DNA from: Cryomorphaceae bacterium
GTDB taxonomy: Bacteria; Bacteroidota; Bacteroidia; Flavobacteriales; Schleiferiaceae
NCBI GenBank assembly: GCA_949547975.1
Contig: CATITW010000402.1
Location: 1-23,730 of the forward strand
Direction: 5' to 3'
DNA: 23,730 nt
Within the stretch, counting starts at the first letter, position 1. Each line of letters starts with the position of its first letter. Positions 9,901-16,889 of the stretch are shown here, piece after piece. A program made the translations under genes and the position numbers. Under the pieces are notes generated by a model, which was not told the DNA's origin, ran no database searches, and saw nothing but the letters and a program-made list of their open reading frames with translations.

Positions 9901-11253
9901 AGCTACCGCAAGCACCTCGTCCTGATTCAGCGCCTGGTTCAAGGTTACATATCCGAGTTGAGGGTGAACACGGTACTGATTGGGCTCCAGTTTTCTAGCA
10001 TTGGCAAGTTCAATGTATTCCCGCGCCTCACTAAAACCACTCGAACTCAAATCCTGGTTCGCTGTGGCAATGTCACGCACTCCAGGAATATCGGCTTCTA
10101 AAACCAGCGGATCTAATTTGTTATTCGCGTTGTTCGGATACCCTTCAATATTTACATTTTGTCCCGGAAAGATGGAAACCCCAGGTAGACCTGAGGCGCT
10201 CGTACGGTAGGCATAGGCCTGGTCTTCACCCAAATCCATGAAGGCAACGATGTTTCTCAAATTCTGAGTAGCACTTCGCTCATTCGTGACCCACACTTCT
10301 ACCTTGGTGATCTGCACGGGCGAGGTGATCAGCGGTACATTTTCTAGATACTCCTCGTAATGTTCGCGGAAAAAGGTCGAGAGAAAATAGTGTCTGTTCG
10401 CCTCATATTGATCGCCTTGAATTCGAAATTCTGTGGTTGTACCACCGCCTTGAACGTTGATACTCTGGGTTTGAGACATTTGTTCAGAGAAGACTGTGGT
10501 CACGCTCGTGTTCCCAAACTGAAATTGGCCCTTAAGACCACGTAGACTCTGAGCTCCAGTGATTAGAGAAGAGTTGACGGGCATGTTTATATTTCCCATC
10601 TCAAGGCGCTTGACGATATCGTCTTCCTCCCCTTCAAAATCCAATTTCATCTTGTTGTCAAACGCGAAAGTGGCCTCAGTATCATAATTAACCCCTAACT
10701 CTAGCCGGTCTCCGATCTTTCCTTTCACATTCATCTGAATGCGCTGCCCGAAGTCGAACGCGAAGGTCTTTTGATTGCGAACAGGTATCCCCGGGTTTTC
10801 AATGTATTGATAGCGGCCTCCAAAGCGGATTTCTGCCATTCCTTGAGGGCGTATCTCTACAATATCACTGCCGAATACCTTTCCTAAGGCCTCATTACCC
10901 GTTTGAATTTGCGGTACTAACCCCGCATCATCTCTAGGACTATCTCCGCTTTGATTAAACAACGAACTCTTGGACGAAAAATAATCGGACTCGGCATTGT
11001 CGTACATGAACTGACGGTACTGATCCGTGGTCCACACTTGCGGAATAGGCAATCGAACATCCCCAATCTTCTTGTATACCAAATAGTTTCCGCTGATCGG
11101 ATCAAAAATGATCTCCCGCTCATAATTCGCAGGATCGTCCAAGTCTATAGAACCTGTTGTTCCGGTCGTATCACTTTGTGCTAGAAGCAGTGAAGGCGCC
11201 ATAAACAGCGCCAACCAAAGGGTCAATAGATATGTCCGAAATGTTCGTTTCAT
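3946..11253 (-). CDS. sprA: SprA, type IX secretion outer membrane translocon / gliding motility protein
   Basis: A 2435-residue protein, close to the length of known SprA (about 2400). It begins with a signal peptide (MKRTFRTYLLTLWLALFMAP, then SLLLAQS) and ends as an outer membrane barrel with a terminal NAGIAFRFNLAQ strand. SprA (Sov in Porphyromonas) forms a very large beta barrel, the channel through which folded T9SS substrates cross the outer membrane. Family features include a RPQGMAEIRFGGRYQYIENP segment near residue 140, a repeated N-terminal module seen twice (for example GAFNIPQGSVSVTAGGRTLV), and long tyrosine- and asparagine-rich stretches in the second half. Two Lys/Arg/Pro-rich insertions lie at about 1629-1665 and 1915-1955. 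The reading frame is intact throughout. The start abuts the ruvA stop (TAA directly followed by ATG), so the genes are translationally coupled. Two T9SS cargo genes lie just beyond ruvA. Confidence 0.95.
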   Translation of the reverse strand: MKRTFRTYLLTLWLALFMAPSLLLAQSDTTGTTGSIDLDDPANYEREIIFDPISGNYLVYKKIGDVRLPIPQVWTTDQYRQFMYDNAESDYFSSKSSLFNQSGDSPRDDAGLVPQIQTGNEALGKVFGSDIVEIRPQGMAEIRFGGRYQYIENPGIPVRNQKTFAFDFGQRIQMNVKGKIGDRLELGVNYDTEATFAFDNKMKLDFEGEEDDIVKRLEMGNINMPVNSSLITGAQSLRGLKGQFQFGNTSVTTVFSEQMSQTQSINVQGGGTTTEFRIQGDQYEANRHYFLSTFFREHYEEYLENVPLITSPVQITKVEVWVTNERSATQNLRNIVAFMDLGEDQAYAYRTSASGLPGVSIFPGQNVNIEGYPNNANNKLDPLVLEADIPGVRDIATANQDLSSSGFSEAREYIELANARKLEPNQYRVHPQLGYVTLNQALNQDEVLAVAFQYTAGGRTYQVGEFSNDGVTPPKTLILKMLKSTVLDVKLPTWDLMMKNIYALNAFQLDREDFYMDILYMNDETGVPIPFLPDGNLSDTLLVGIMELDRLNNNNDPFPDGIFDFVPGVTIDQQRGRIIFPVVEPFGSNLYEKLDTEKAREKYVYQPLYDSTRFRAQEQTQLNKFILRGQYKSASGSEIQLGAFNIPQGSVSVTAGGRTLVENQDYTVDYSLGRVRIINEGVMNSGAPIKVNFENNTLFNVQAKTFYGGMVDHKVNENLNVGGTWLRLSERPLTQKVNIGDEPIANTIWGLNTNYNADAPYLTRFMDALPLIETKEKSTLQFKGEFAHLIPGSPRGIRITGAETTYLDDFESSQTTIDLRSLNSWNLASTPGNQSSLFPESTLNNDLAYGYNRAKLAWYIVDPTFYTGGQNVPDNIRNDPEITSDQRMREVLIREVFPNFSLQQNQARNIAMFDLAYYPSERGPYNFDVEGEPGISQGMGQDGQLIDPASRWAGIMRPLQINNFEEQNIEFIQFWVMDPFYDNPNPPDGGDLYFNLGSVSEDVLKDGRQSFENGIPANGDKSSMDSTQWGYLSQIQPITEFFDNATGARESQDVGFDALTDPEERVWNPQGSSAYLDRITSAFGANSAAYNRVYGDPNGDNFVFYRGDSLDAESADILERYKNFNGTEGNSSTVTLNGVPASATNVPDKEDANRDQTLSKTESYFQYRVSMRPEDLVVGQNYVADIYETQSHDLPNGVSRPTRWIQFKIPVFEPEKKVGGITDFRSIRFLRMFMTEFENPIVLRFARLDLVRGEWRRFPFTLDDIRENVPIDESDETSFNVNAVNLEENGGRDPIPYVLPPEIERQQVYGGTQIIQQNEQSMSLEVCGLEDGDARAVFRNFNFDMRMYKRLRMFVHAEAGDEFEALNDDDLSIFVRLGSDYNGNYYEYEVPLKVTPWGELLPDDIWPSDNNIDVVFEDLKTLKLTRNTAMESDPTLSLTNKYTVTTPAGHRMSVVGAPNLGNIRTLLIGVRNPKKRTTSDGDDGQAKCAELWVNELRLSDFDNRGGWAATATASAKLADVANVNLTGTMSTIGFGSIDQTVNERNKFAERNYGIQTNVNLDKMLPKESGVKFPMFFSFSESFKTPQFNPLDPDIEFKDALANVDSKDERDSLRYAGQEYQMRKSLNFTNVRKEKSGGGKKLPRNTAPKRPKPAKEGDQGGKTKSGINWANSPLAISNFNTSYAFTESDRRNINIVQDHRIMHTASVNYNYQTRPKNVAPFKNAVKSKQLALIRDFNFYYLPSKVSMRTEVRRQLATMQMRNTFDPNIQLPVTYNKALVTKRMYDVAYDLSKGLKVDYNATAQSRVDELPGDPKNQANRDTIIAGLSSLGRPTQFHHTLNVNWQTPINKLPFMDFTSASVRYSANYDWTSNSTAALNPKSKPEIYYGNTAQNSNSIQLNSNANFVNLYNQVPFLRKANQGGRPQPVARRRGGAPQKRGAPKKEGSKGDKEKDKEPPKILLSAARIAMMLRSASLTFSQTNGTLLPGVITNPVYFGVDPSALMAPGLDFVFGAQSDVADRAAQNGWLTQNTKQPNQHQNTFTENLNFRAVVEPWQDIRLQVTATKVSGLNSSSIFRYHDPLQDSTLGLPLGYYHFNPMEMGNYSISFLAIGSAFENVDSTFSPVYSTFLDHRVPVSERLALARADADPTYIPTLINGVADTTGTRAGYDGFSYNSADVLVPAFLAAYSGKDPEEVELNGRPGLPMPNWNLNFNGLMRIPWFKKNFQSFTLTHTYKSMYTMNSFQTNMLLQQRIQNGEPANNIRNSNGDFLPGYQISQVSITENFGPFVGLNVRLKNQASLRFDIKKNRQMNLSLVNNQMTDTRGLEVVVGTGYIIKDVSFNIVSDGRPQKITSNLDLKLDFSLRDNQTVIRRIQENIDQVTAGQRIWKIKASANYMLSAKLTASLYYDQTVSTFKTSNAFPTLNTNAGIAFRFNLAQ

Positions 11254-11835
11254 TTACAGCAGCTGAAGCGCGTTTCTAACCAACTCTTCGGTCGGTGCAT
11301 TCGGATTTTGCTTCAATAACTTATTCAGAATAGCCTCTGACTGCTTGGCGGTAATTCCCAGGGTTGTAAGGGCAGCATGTGCTTCCGCTCGTGATGAGCT
11401 TCCGCTCGAAACCACAGCGGCACCTTCTATCTGAGTTTTTGCGACTTTGTCTTTTAAGTCAATCACGATACGCTGCGCCGTTTTTGCACCGATGCCTTTT
11501 ACGCCTTGAAGCGTTGCTGCATCTTCACTCATGATGGCACTCTCTATTTCATTGGGCGCTAAAGAACTCAGAATGACACGAGCCGTATTTGCCCCGACGC
11601 CACTAACACTGATCAATAATTCAAACAGGGCTTTTTCTCGTTGGGTAGAAAACCCGAACAACATTTGTGCATCCTCTCGGACAAGGTGATACGTAAAGAG
11701 CAACCCTGAAGACTTAGGTTCTATATCTGCGTAGGTATTCAACGAAATTTGTACGTCATACCCAACGCCACCACAATCCACGACGACTTGGGTAGCTGTC
11801 TTGATGGCAAATTCTCCTTTAACGTAATAAATCAT
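11254..11835 (-). CDS. ruvA: Holliday junction branch migration protein RuvA
   Basis: A 193-residue DNA-binding subunit of the RuvAB branch-migration motor. It binds four-way junctions as a tetramer and loads RuvB. Visible are the N-terminal OB-fold (MIYYVKGEFAIKTATQVVVD, then GGVGYDV), two helix-hairpin-helix motifs (SVSGVGANTARVILS at about 76-90 and GVKGIGAKTAQRIV at about 111-124), a flexible Ser/Ala-rich linker, and the C-terminal RuvB-contacting domain (EAHAALTTLGITAKQSEAIL). The length is normal. It is the first gene of the minus-strand run, and its stop codon touches the sprA start codon. Its partner ruvB is at 18655-19683 on the same strand but not adjacent. A terminator for the preceding gene lies 62 bases upstream, leaving room for its own promoter, though I found no convincing match. 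Confidence 0.96.
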   Translation of the reverse strand: MIYYVKGEFAIKTATQVVVDCGGVGYDVQISLNTYADIEPKSSGLLFTYHLVREDAQMLFGFSTQREKALFELLISVSGVGANTARVILSSLAPNEIESAIMSEDAATLQGVKGIGAKTAQRIVIDLKDKVAKTQIEGAAVVSSGSSSRAEAHAALTTLGITAKQSEAILNKLLKQNPNAPTEELVRNALQLL

Positions 11836-11896
11836 GGACGCGCTGGTTTCAATCTTTTAGTAACGACGTGACCTAAAGTTTCGTACGTCTTGAACG

Positions 11897-11920
11897 CAAA
11901 AAACCGCGCTTTTGCGCGGC
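11897..11920 (-). terminator. Rho-independent terminator after the small T9SS cargo gene
   Basis: A perfect six-pair stem CCGCGC/GCGCGG (11904-11909 with 11914-11919) closes a four-base loop (AAAA on the minus strand) and is followed on the minus strand by six T residues. It lies 21 bases past the stop codon of the gene at 11941-12627 and separates that gene from ruvA. Confidence 0.85.
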
Positions 11921-11940
11921 CCTTTGTCTATGAATTGTTC

Positions 11941-12627
11941 TTAATGTTTGACGATCAGTCTTTTAAACGACATATCGTCCACACTATATAAGTAGACTCC
12001 GTTCGATAATCCCGATACATCTAGCACATTGTTACCGCGTTGCAGTTGCTCTGTGCGTACCAAAGATCCCAATGCATTGTACAATCTAAACGTTCCTACT
12101 TTAGCTGCATTCACAGTGATTTTATCTTTTGCCGGGTTTGGATAGACGTTATCTGCGCTTACCGCAAGCTCAACCGTTCCGATAGTAGGACCCGCAGCAA
12201 TGGTTACCCAAACACTTAAAGAATCACTTGGGTTTTTCCCGTCGAAGAATACGTAACGCGTGCTGTCTACACAGTTCGCTCCAGTATTAGGGCTATATAC
12301 GTGACCTGAGAAATCTGTTCTCGTGGTTCCTGCAAGGATTTGTACTGAACCTATAGAGTTGTCCACATCCGATGAATAACAAAAATCCCAACAAAAGTAT
12401 CCGCTATCGTAGGCACAATTCGCTGTGCTGTAGGCACGTTTTACGTACACATCCACATCTACTGCTGATACATTCTCTACGTCGATAGAAAACCCGTAAT
12501 CAGCTACTGCAGAAGAGTTTACTTCTAAAACGGAATCCATCTCAGAAACGACCAAAGACTGGGCATTCAGCTGGACAGTGCATAGAAGAGTCAACGCCGT
12601 CAAGGCAACCGTTGTGATTTTTTTCAT
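11941..12627 (-). CDS. Secreted protein with type A T9SS sorting domain, cysteine-containing
   Basis: A 228-residue exported protein of unknown function. Residues 1-22 are a signal peptide (MKKITTVALTALTLLC, then TVQLNAQ). The middle part (about 25-150) looks like a beta-sandwich with four cysteines, three of them clustered in ANCAYDSGYFCWDFCYSS (Cys71, 79, 83) and one at Cys119, likely forming two disulfides. From VYPNP (about 161-165) to the end is a type A C-terminal sorting domain: FRLYNALGSLVRTEQL, then LSNGVYLYSV and the final FKRLIVKH. The sorting domain directs export through the SprA channel and usually cleavage and anchoring on the surface. It has its own terminator and is transcribed divergently from the larger cargo gene at 12740, 112 bases away. 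Confidence 0.85.
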   Translation of the reverse strand: MKKITTVALTALTLLCTVQLNAQSLVVSEMDSVLEVNSSAVADYGFSIDVENVSAVDVDVYVKRAYSTANCAYDSGYFCWDFCYSSDVDNSIGSVQILAGTTRTDFSGHVYSPNTGANCVDSTRYVFFDGKNPSDSLSVWVTIAAGPTIGTVELAVSADNVYPNPAKDKITVNAAKVGTFRLYNALGSLVRTEQLQRGNNVLDVSGLSNGVYLYSVDDMSFKRLIVKH

Positions 12628-12653
12628 TTGGTGTCAATTATCAATGTTGGATT

Positions 12654-12661
12654 CAAAGATA
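12654..12661 (-). promoter_or_regulatory. Possible -7 element for the small T9SS cargo gene
   Basis: On the minus strand TATCTTTG matches the Bacteroidota -7 consensus TAnnTTTG exactly and lies about 26-34 bases before the ATG at 12627. No clear TTTG is found at the -33 distance, so the call rests on one element. Confidence 0.4.
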
Positions 12662-12709
12662 ATCATTGTAATTCATTCCATGTGTGGCCTATGGTAATTG
12701 GTTTTTTAG

Positions 12710-12717
12710 TAATTTTC
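12710..12717 (+). promoter_or_regulatory. Weak -7-like element for the large T9SS cargo gene
   Basis: TAATTTTC differs from TAnnTTTG only in the last base and sits 22 bases before the ATG at 12740. No TTTG occurs at the expected -33 spacing. The whole 12628-12739 gap is AT-rich and must hold both divergent promoters. Confidence 0.25.
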
Positions 12718-12739
12718 AGCTTCTTAAAAACACAATTGC

Positions 12740-14617
12740 ATGAAAAAACTTTTACTATCTCTTGCTGCCGTAGCTGTAACAACAGGCGCGATGGCTCAAG
12801 GACAGAGTACCGTTTTTACTGAGGATTTCAACGCTGGAATGCCTACAGGATGGACTCAACAAAACGCCGGATCTGACGGTGGATTCTTAGCAGGTAATGC
12901 GACTACATTAAGCTCGCAGTACTTCACTATCGCTGATCCAGGATCAAACTTCGTCGCTACAAACGACGATGCTTGTAACTGTACGAAAAGTGACGAACAC
13001 TTAGTAACTAGTGCATACGATCTAAGCACTTACTCGCAGTTGCACGCGACCTTCAAGTCGTTCTACTACGGAGCTACCTACCAAGGTGCTGTAGAAGGTG
13101 CTGAATTTAAATACTCTACCGACGGTGGTGTTACTTGGACGAAACTCGCTGACATCACTTCAGGTGGCTCGTGGACGGACCAGTATATTGACATCAGTGC
13201 TGCTTGTGGTAACTCAAGCGTTCAGTTCGCCTTTAACTACCAAGATGGTGGTGGTTGGTTGTACGGTTTGGGTATCGATGACTTCGTAATCTTCCAGCCT
13301 TACAACTTTGACCTCGCTGTTGAGTCGTTGAACATGTTTAATACAGTCGGTTTGAACAACGCACCTTTCACTATTGAAGGTTCTTTGACCAATTACGGTG
13401 GAGCGACTATCACCAGCATTGACATCAACTACACCATCAATGGTGGTGCAGCATCTACTGCTAGCTTGTCTGGTTTGAGCATCGCTCCTTACCAAACATA
13501 CAACTACACGCACACGACCAACTGGACGCCTTCAGCGACTGGTGTATATGATGTAGCTGTTTACGCTTCTGCTTTGAACGGTGGTTTTGACTTGAACACA
13601 GGTAACGATACCCTGAGCGCAGAAATCACGGTGGTTCCTGCAACCACAGACCGTGTAGTTCTTGCAGAAGAATTCACTTCTTCTACTTGTGCACCTTGTG
13701 CTAGCTTTAACCCAGGCTACAAGGATTTGCTTGACGATAACGGTGCAAACACCGCTTCAGGTCGCTTGACATCGATCAAATACCAAATGAACTGGCCTGC
13801 TCCAGGTACTGACCCTGCTTACAACGCAGAAGCAGCAGCACGTCGCACGTTCTGGGGAATTACTGGTGTACCAGATGTAGTATACTCTGGATACAACGTA
13901 GCTACCTCACAAGGTAACATTGATCTAGTGAAGGACATTCCAGCACTTGCAACGTTGAGCGCAGAATGGAGTGCTACAGGTAGCTACATTCAGTGTGATG
14001 CGACTGCAGAGGCTCTTGGAGATTTAGGTTCTAACGTGAAGCTTCACATGGCGATGATTGAGAAAGAAATTTCTCACAACGTTCAAACCAACGGTGAAAC
14101 TACGTTCTACCACGTCTTCCGTAAATACATGGACGGCGCAGGTGGTCACGCGATGGGCAACATGACTGCAGGTACGTATACGCACTACGCAAACTCAACG
14201 ATCGCTGTAAGCGCTGCACCAGCGCAAGGATCATTCGACTTCTGGGTAGGTGTATCAAACATGGACATCATTGTATTCTTACAAGATGAAGTTTCTGGTG
14301 AGGTACTTCAAAGTGCACTTGCTACGTTCACTACTTCGAACGTTGACGAGATGGACAACCTTGCACGCTTCATCGCAGTATACCCGAATCCAGCAAACGA
14401 ATTTGCAGGTGTAGAACTCGATCTAATCGACCGTTCTGATGTAACCATCAACGTTGTCAACACGATGGGCCAAACGGTATTCACTTCAGCACAGACTTTG
14501 GATGCTGGAACGCAAAAAATCAATTTAGAAACTGCTCAGCTCAGCGCTGGCATGTACTTCGTTAATGTGAATGTGAACGGTGTAAGCAAGAGCTTGCGCT
14601 TGAACATTGCTCACTAA
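12740..14617 (+). CDS. T9SS-exported protein with choice-of-anchor J-like and Omp28-type thioredoxin-like domains
   Basis: A 625-residue multidomain surface protein. After a signal peptide (residues 1-19, ending in TTGAMAQ) comes a choice-of-anchor J / MAM-like lectin-type fold (about 22-185), marked by FTEDFNAGMPTGW and WLYGLGIDDFVIF. An Ig-like segment follows (about 190-300). Residues about 305-530 are Omp28-like: VVLAEEFTSSTCAPCASFNP has a CxxC (Cys317, Cys320) in a thioredoxin-like setting, and WGITGVPDVVYSG resembles the cis-proline loop. Residues 548-625 are a type A sorting domain (YPNPANEF through KSLRLNIAH). Codon use leans strongly to AAC, TTC and GGT, more than in the following genes, suggesting high expression. 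A terminator follows 20 bases after the stop. The actual substrate or partner is unknown. Confidence 0.88.
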   Translation: MKKLLLSLAAVAVTTGAMAQGQSTVFTEDFNAGMPTGWTQQNAGSDGGFLAGNATTLSSQYFTIADPGSNFVATNDDACNCTKSDEHLVTSAYDLSTYSQLHATFKSFYYGATYQGAVEGAEFKYSTDGGVTWTKLADITSGGSWTDQYIDISAACGNSSVQFAFNYQDGGGWLYGLGIDDFVIFQPYNFDLAVESLNMFNTVGLNNAPFTIEGSLTNYGGATITSIDINYTINGGAASTASLSGLSIAPYQTYNYTHTTNWTPSATGVYDVAVYASALNGGFDLNTGNDTLSAEITVVPATTDRVVLAEEFTSSTCAPCASFNPGYKDLLDDNGANTASGRLTSIKYQMNWPAPGTDPAYNAEAAARRTFWGITGVPDVVYSGYNVATSQGNIDLVKDIPALATLSAEWSATGSYIQCDATAEALGDLGSNVKLHMAMIEKEISHNVQTNGETTFYHVFRKYMDGAGGHAMGNMTAGTYTHYANSTIAVSAAPAQGSFDFWVGVSNMDIIVFLQDEVSGEVLQSALATFTTSNVDEMDNLARFIAVYPNPANEFAGVELDLIDRSDVTINVVNTMGQTVFTSAQTLDAGTQKINLETAQLSAGMYFVNVNVNGVSKSLRLNIAH

Positions 14618-14637
14618 GCATATTAATTGCTATTTTT

Positions 14638-14667
14638 ACGGGGGACTTCGGTCCCCCGTTTTTTTTT
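14638..14667 (+). terminator. Rho-independent terminator with a UUCG tetraloop
   Basis: A perfect nine-pair stem ACGGGGGAC/GTCCCCCGT (14638-14646 with 14651-14659) closes the very stable cUUCGg tetraloop and is followed by a T tract to 14667. It ends the gene at 12740-14617. The next start codon (14685) is only 17 bases past the T tract. Confidence 0.93.
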
Positions 14668-14684
14668 GCAACATATTTCAGAAC

Positions 14685-15188
14685 ATGAAGAATATTCTTA
14701 CCGCCATTACGCTGCTTTTCGCCGGTCTATCATTGCAAGCGCAGGTCCTGCCGAGCACCACATTAAAGACTCTTGAAGGAAAACAGATTGACATCAAAGA
14801 CGCCATCAGTACCGAAGGCCCTACTGTCATTAGTTTCTGGGCTACCTGGTGTAAGCCATGTATCAAGGAATTGACCGCGTTCGCAGATTATGCAATAGAC
14901 CTTGAAGATGAGTTTGGAGCGAAAGTCCTGGCAGTTAGTATCGATGATACACGCAACTCTGCCCGTGTTGCACCGCTCGTTCAAGGTCAAGGTTGGGATT
15001 ACACCGTATTGCTCGATGAAAACCAGGATCTCAAGCGCAATCTAGGTATTGTCAACGTTCCTTTCACTTTGGTGTTGAACTCCGCTGGTGAGGTTGTTTG
15101 GAAACACAGCGGCTACTCTCCTGGCGACGAAGAAACGCTTGCCGAGGTAGTGGAGGAAGTTGCTGCAGGAAAGACCCCTTCTCATTAA
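14685..15188 (+). CDS. TlpA/ResA-like exported thioredoxin
   Basis: A 167-residue thiol-disulfide oxidoreductase, expected in the periplasm. It has an N-terminal signal peptide (MKNILTAITLLFAGLSLQAQ, cleavage likely near residue 18-20). The active site is FWATWCKPCIKEL with Cys56 and Cys59, and the cis-proline loop is NVPFTLVL (Pro126). GEVVWKHSGYSPGD gives the last strand and helix of the fold. Such proteins usually reduce disulfides, for example in cytochrome c maturation. No Ccm genes are nearby; the neighbours here are a barrel and an Omp28 protein. The open frame begins at 14607, but those extra codons overlap the previous gene and the terminator, so the ATG at 14685 is the real start. 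The next gene starts 11 bases after the stop. Confidence 0.9.
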   Translation: MKNILTAITLLFAGLSLQAQVLPSTTLKTLEGKQIDIKDAISTEGPTVISFWATWCKPCIKELTAFADYAIDLEDEFGAKVLAVSIDDTRNSARVAPLVQGQGWDYTVLLDENQDLKRNLGIVNVPFTLVLNSAGEVVWKHSGYSPGDEETLAEVVEEVAAGKTPSH

Positions 15189-15199
15189 TCACAACGTTC

Positions 15200-16885
15200 A
15201 TGAATAAGTTCTCTCTATCACTACTAGCTGTGCTGGTAGGCATCACCGCTGTGGCTCAAAGTCAAGAAACTTTTGGCGGCCAGCTGCACGGCAACTTTCA
15301 GCTCGATGGACAACTCTATTTGCGCGACGAAGCCATCGACCCTTCTGGAGAATTTTTCCCGGATGAGCGCTTTTTGGGCCAAGGCTACGCCAATTTTGTC
15401 TATACCCAAGGTGACTTCTCAGGAGGACTGCGCTACGAGAACTATCAAAATGTCATGCTCGGATTCCCTGAAGGTTACCGAGGTGAAGGCATTACCTACC
15501 GCTACTTACAATTCAAACAAGACAACCTAGATGTAACCGTGGGCTCCTTTTACGAGCAGTTCGGCTCAGGAATGGTCTTCCGCTCCTACGAGGAACGAGG
15601 ACTGGGTTACGACAATGCCATGGACGGTGTACGCGTTAAAGCAAATCCTGCAAAAGGGTTGTACCTCAAAGGGGTGCTTGGTCGTCAACGCTTCTATTTC
15701 GAAAAAAGCCCGGGTATTGTACGCGGTCTAGATGCCGAATACAACCTAACCGAATTCATGCCGAAGCTCGATTCTTTAGGGTACCGCTGGACCATCGGTG
15801 GTAGTTTCTTGAGCAAGTACCAGCGTGGAAATGATCCTTTCCTAGTACTGCCGGAAAATGTGGCGACCGGGGGGATCAGAACCCAGTTTACAAAAGGTCC
15901 TTGGGCCGTTCAAGCCGAATACGCGTATAAGGCGAACGACCCAAGCTCTGACAACGGCTACATCTATAAAGACGGGAATGGCATCATTGTCAACCTCACC
16001 TACAGTAAAAATGGTTTAGGATTGATCGCTGGAGCAAAGCGGATCGACAACATGAGTTTCCGTAGCGATCGCAACGGTTCAACCATAGATATGCTGATCA
16101 ACTATTTGAGCCCGACTACTCAGGTCCACACCTATGCGCTGCCTGCATTATATCAGTATGCAACGCAGATTAATGGTGAGGAGGGCATTCAGTTAGAGGC
16201 CAATTATAAAATCAAGCGTAAAACAAAATTGGGCGGAAAATACGGAACGCTTATTAGCGCAAATTACAGCGTTGTTCAAAGCATCGATAAGCAATTCGTC
16301 GACCCAAGTAACGACACCCTTCGAACGCTCCAAGGTTATACCAGCGACCCGCTGGCACGTGGAGACATCCCCTACTTTCACGACTTTAATTTCAAGGTTT
16401 CGCGCAAAGTCAACAAGCGCTTCAAATACACTGCTACGTACCTAAATCTATTCTATAACCGCAGTGTGCTTGAGGACGGTCTTGGCGATGAGGCCATTCA
16501 GGTCAACCCGTCGAATCAAAAATTACTCAACGCGAATATTTTAGTTTTCGAAGGGCTCTACAAAATCAAAAGCAAGCATTATCTCCGTGGTGAAGCGCAA
16601 TCTTTGCGGACCCAAGACGATCGTGGGTCTATGGCGATGATGCTCTTAGAGTATTCAGTAGCACCGCACTGGTTCTTCTCCGTACAGGACATTTACAACT
16701 ATGGGAACCCTGATGCCGATCAGCGCCTGCACTATCCGCTGGCCTCTGTCATCTATACCGCAGGAACATCTCGTTTCCAGCTGAGCTATGGACGTCAGCA
16801 GCGGGGTATCTTCTGTGTCGGTGGGGTCTGTCGCGTAGTACCGCCGTCAAATGGTGTAAGTTTCTCTCTAACCACAAGCTTCTAA
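15200..16885 (+). CDS. DUF6029-like outer membrane beta-barrel protein
   Basis: A 561-residue exported protein with a signal peptide (MNKFSLSLLAVLVGITAVAQ). Almost the whole mature sequence is alternating aromatic and polar residues with short turns, ending in phenylalanine (VSFSLTTSF), as expected for an outer membrane barrel. From memory, the order TlpA-like, this barrel, Omp28-like and the segment RGIFCVGGVCRVVPPSNG match the DUF6029 family of Bacteroidota; this needs a profile search. Two cysteines near the C-terminus (Cys539, Cys544) are the family-like CVGGVC motif. I chose the ATG at 15200 because it is followed directly by the signal peptide; the longer frame from 15098 overlaps tlpA. 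It lies 11 bases after tlpA and 4 bases before the Omp28-like gene. Function unknown. Confidence 0.75.
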   Translation: MNKFSLSLLAVLVGITAVAQSQETFGGQLHGNFQLDGQLYLRDEAIDPSGEFFPDERFLGQGYANFVYTQGDFSGGLRYENYQNVMLGFPEGYRGEGITYRYLQFKQDNLDVTVGSFYEQFGSGMVFRSYEERGLGYDNAMDGVRVKANPAKGLYLKGVLGRQRFYFEKSPGIVRGLDAEYNLTEFMPKLDSLGYRWTIGGSFLSKYQRGNDPFLVLPENVATGGIRTQFTKGPWAVQAEYAYKANDPSSDNGYIYKDGNGIIVNLTYSKNGLGLIAGAKRIDNMSFRSDRNGSTIDMLINYLSPTTQVHTYALPALYQYATQINGEEGIQLEANYKIKRKTKLGGKYGTLISANYSVVQSIDKQFVDPSNDTLRTLQGYTSDPLARGDIPYFHDFNFKVSRKVNKRFKYTATYLNLFYNRSVLEDGLGDEAIQVNPSNQKLLNANILVFEGLYKIKSKHYLRGEAQSLRTQDDRGSMAMMLLEYSVAPHWFFSVQDIYNYGNPDADQRLHYPLASVIYTAGTSRFQLSYGRQQRGIFCVGGVCRVVPPSNGVSFSLTTSF

Positions 16886-16889
16886 GCAT

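Noticed and set aside
4306..11184. Many open frames on both strands inside sprA
   Set aside because: They overlap one continuous, recognisable 2435-residue gene, have no signal or domain features, and are composition shadows.
12628..12822. Short plus-strand open frame across the divergent promoter region
   Set aside because: It overlaps the start of the cargo gene in another frame and has no recognisable features.
14607..14684. Upstream start for the TlpA-like gene
   Set aside because: These codons overlap the end of the previous gene and run through the UUCG terminator; a signal peptide begins exactly at 14685.
15098..15199. Upstream start for the DUF6029-like barrel gene
   Set aside because: It overlaps tlpA by about 90 bases and encodes an Arg/Cys-rich leader; a clean signal peptide starts at 15200.
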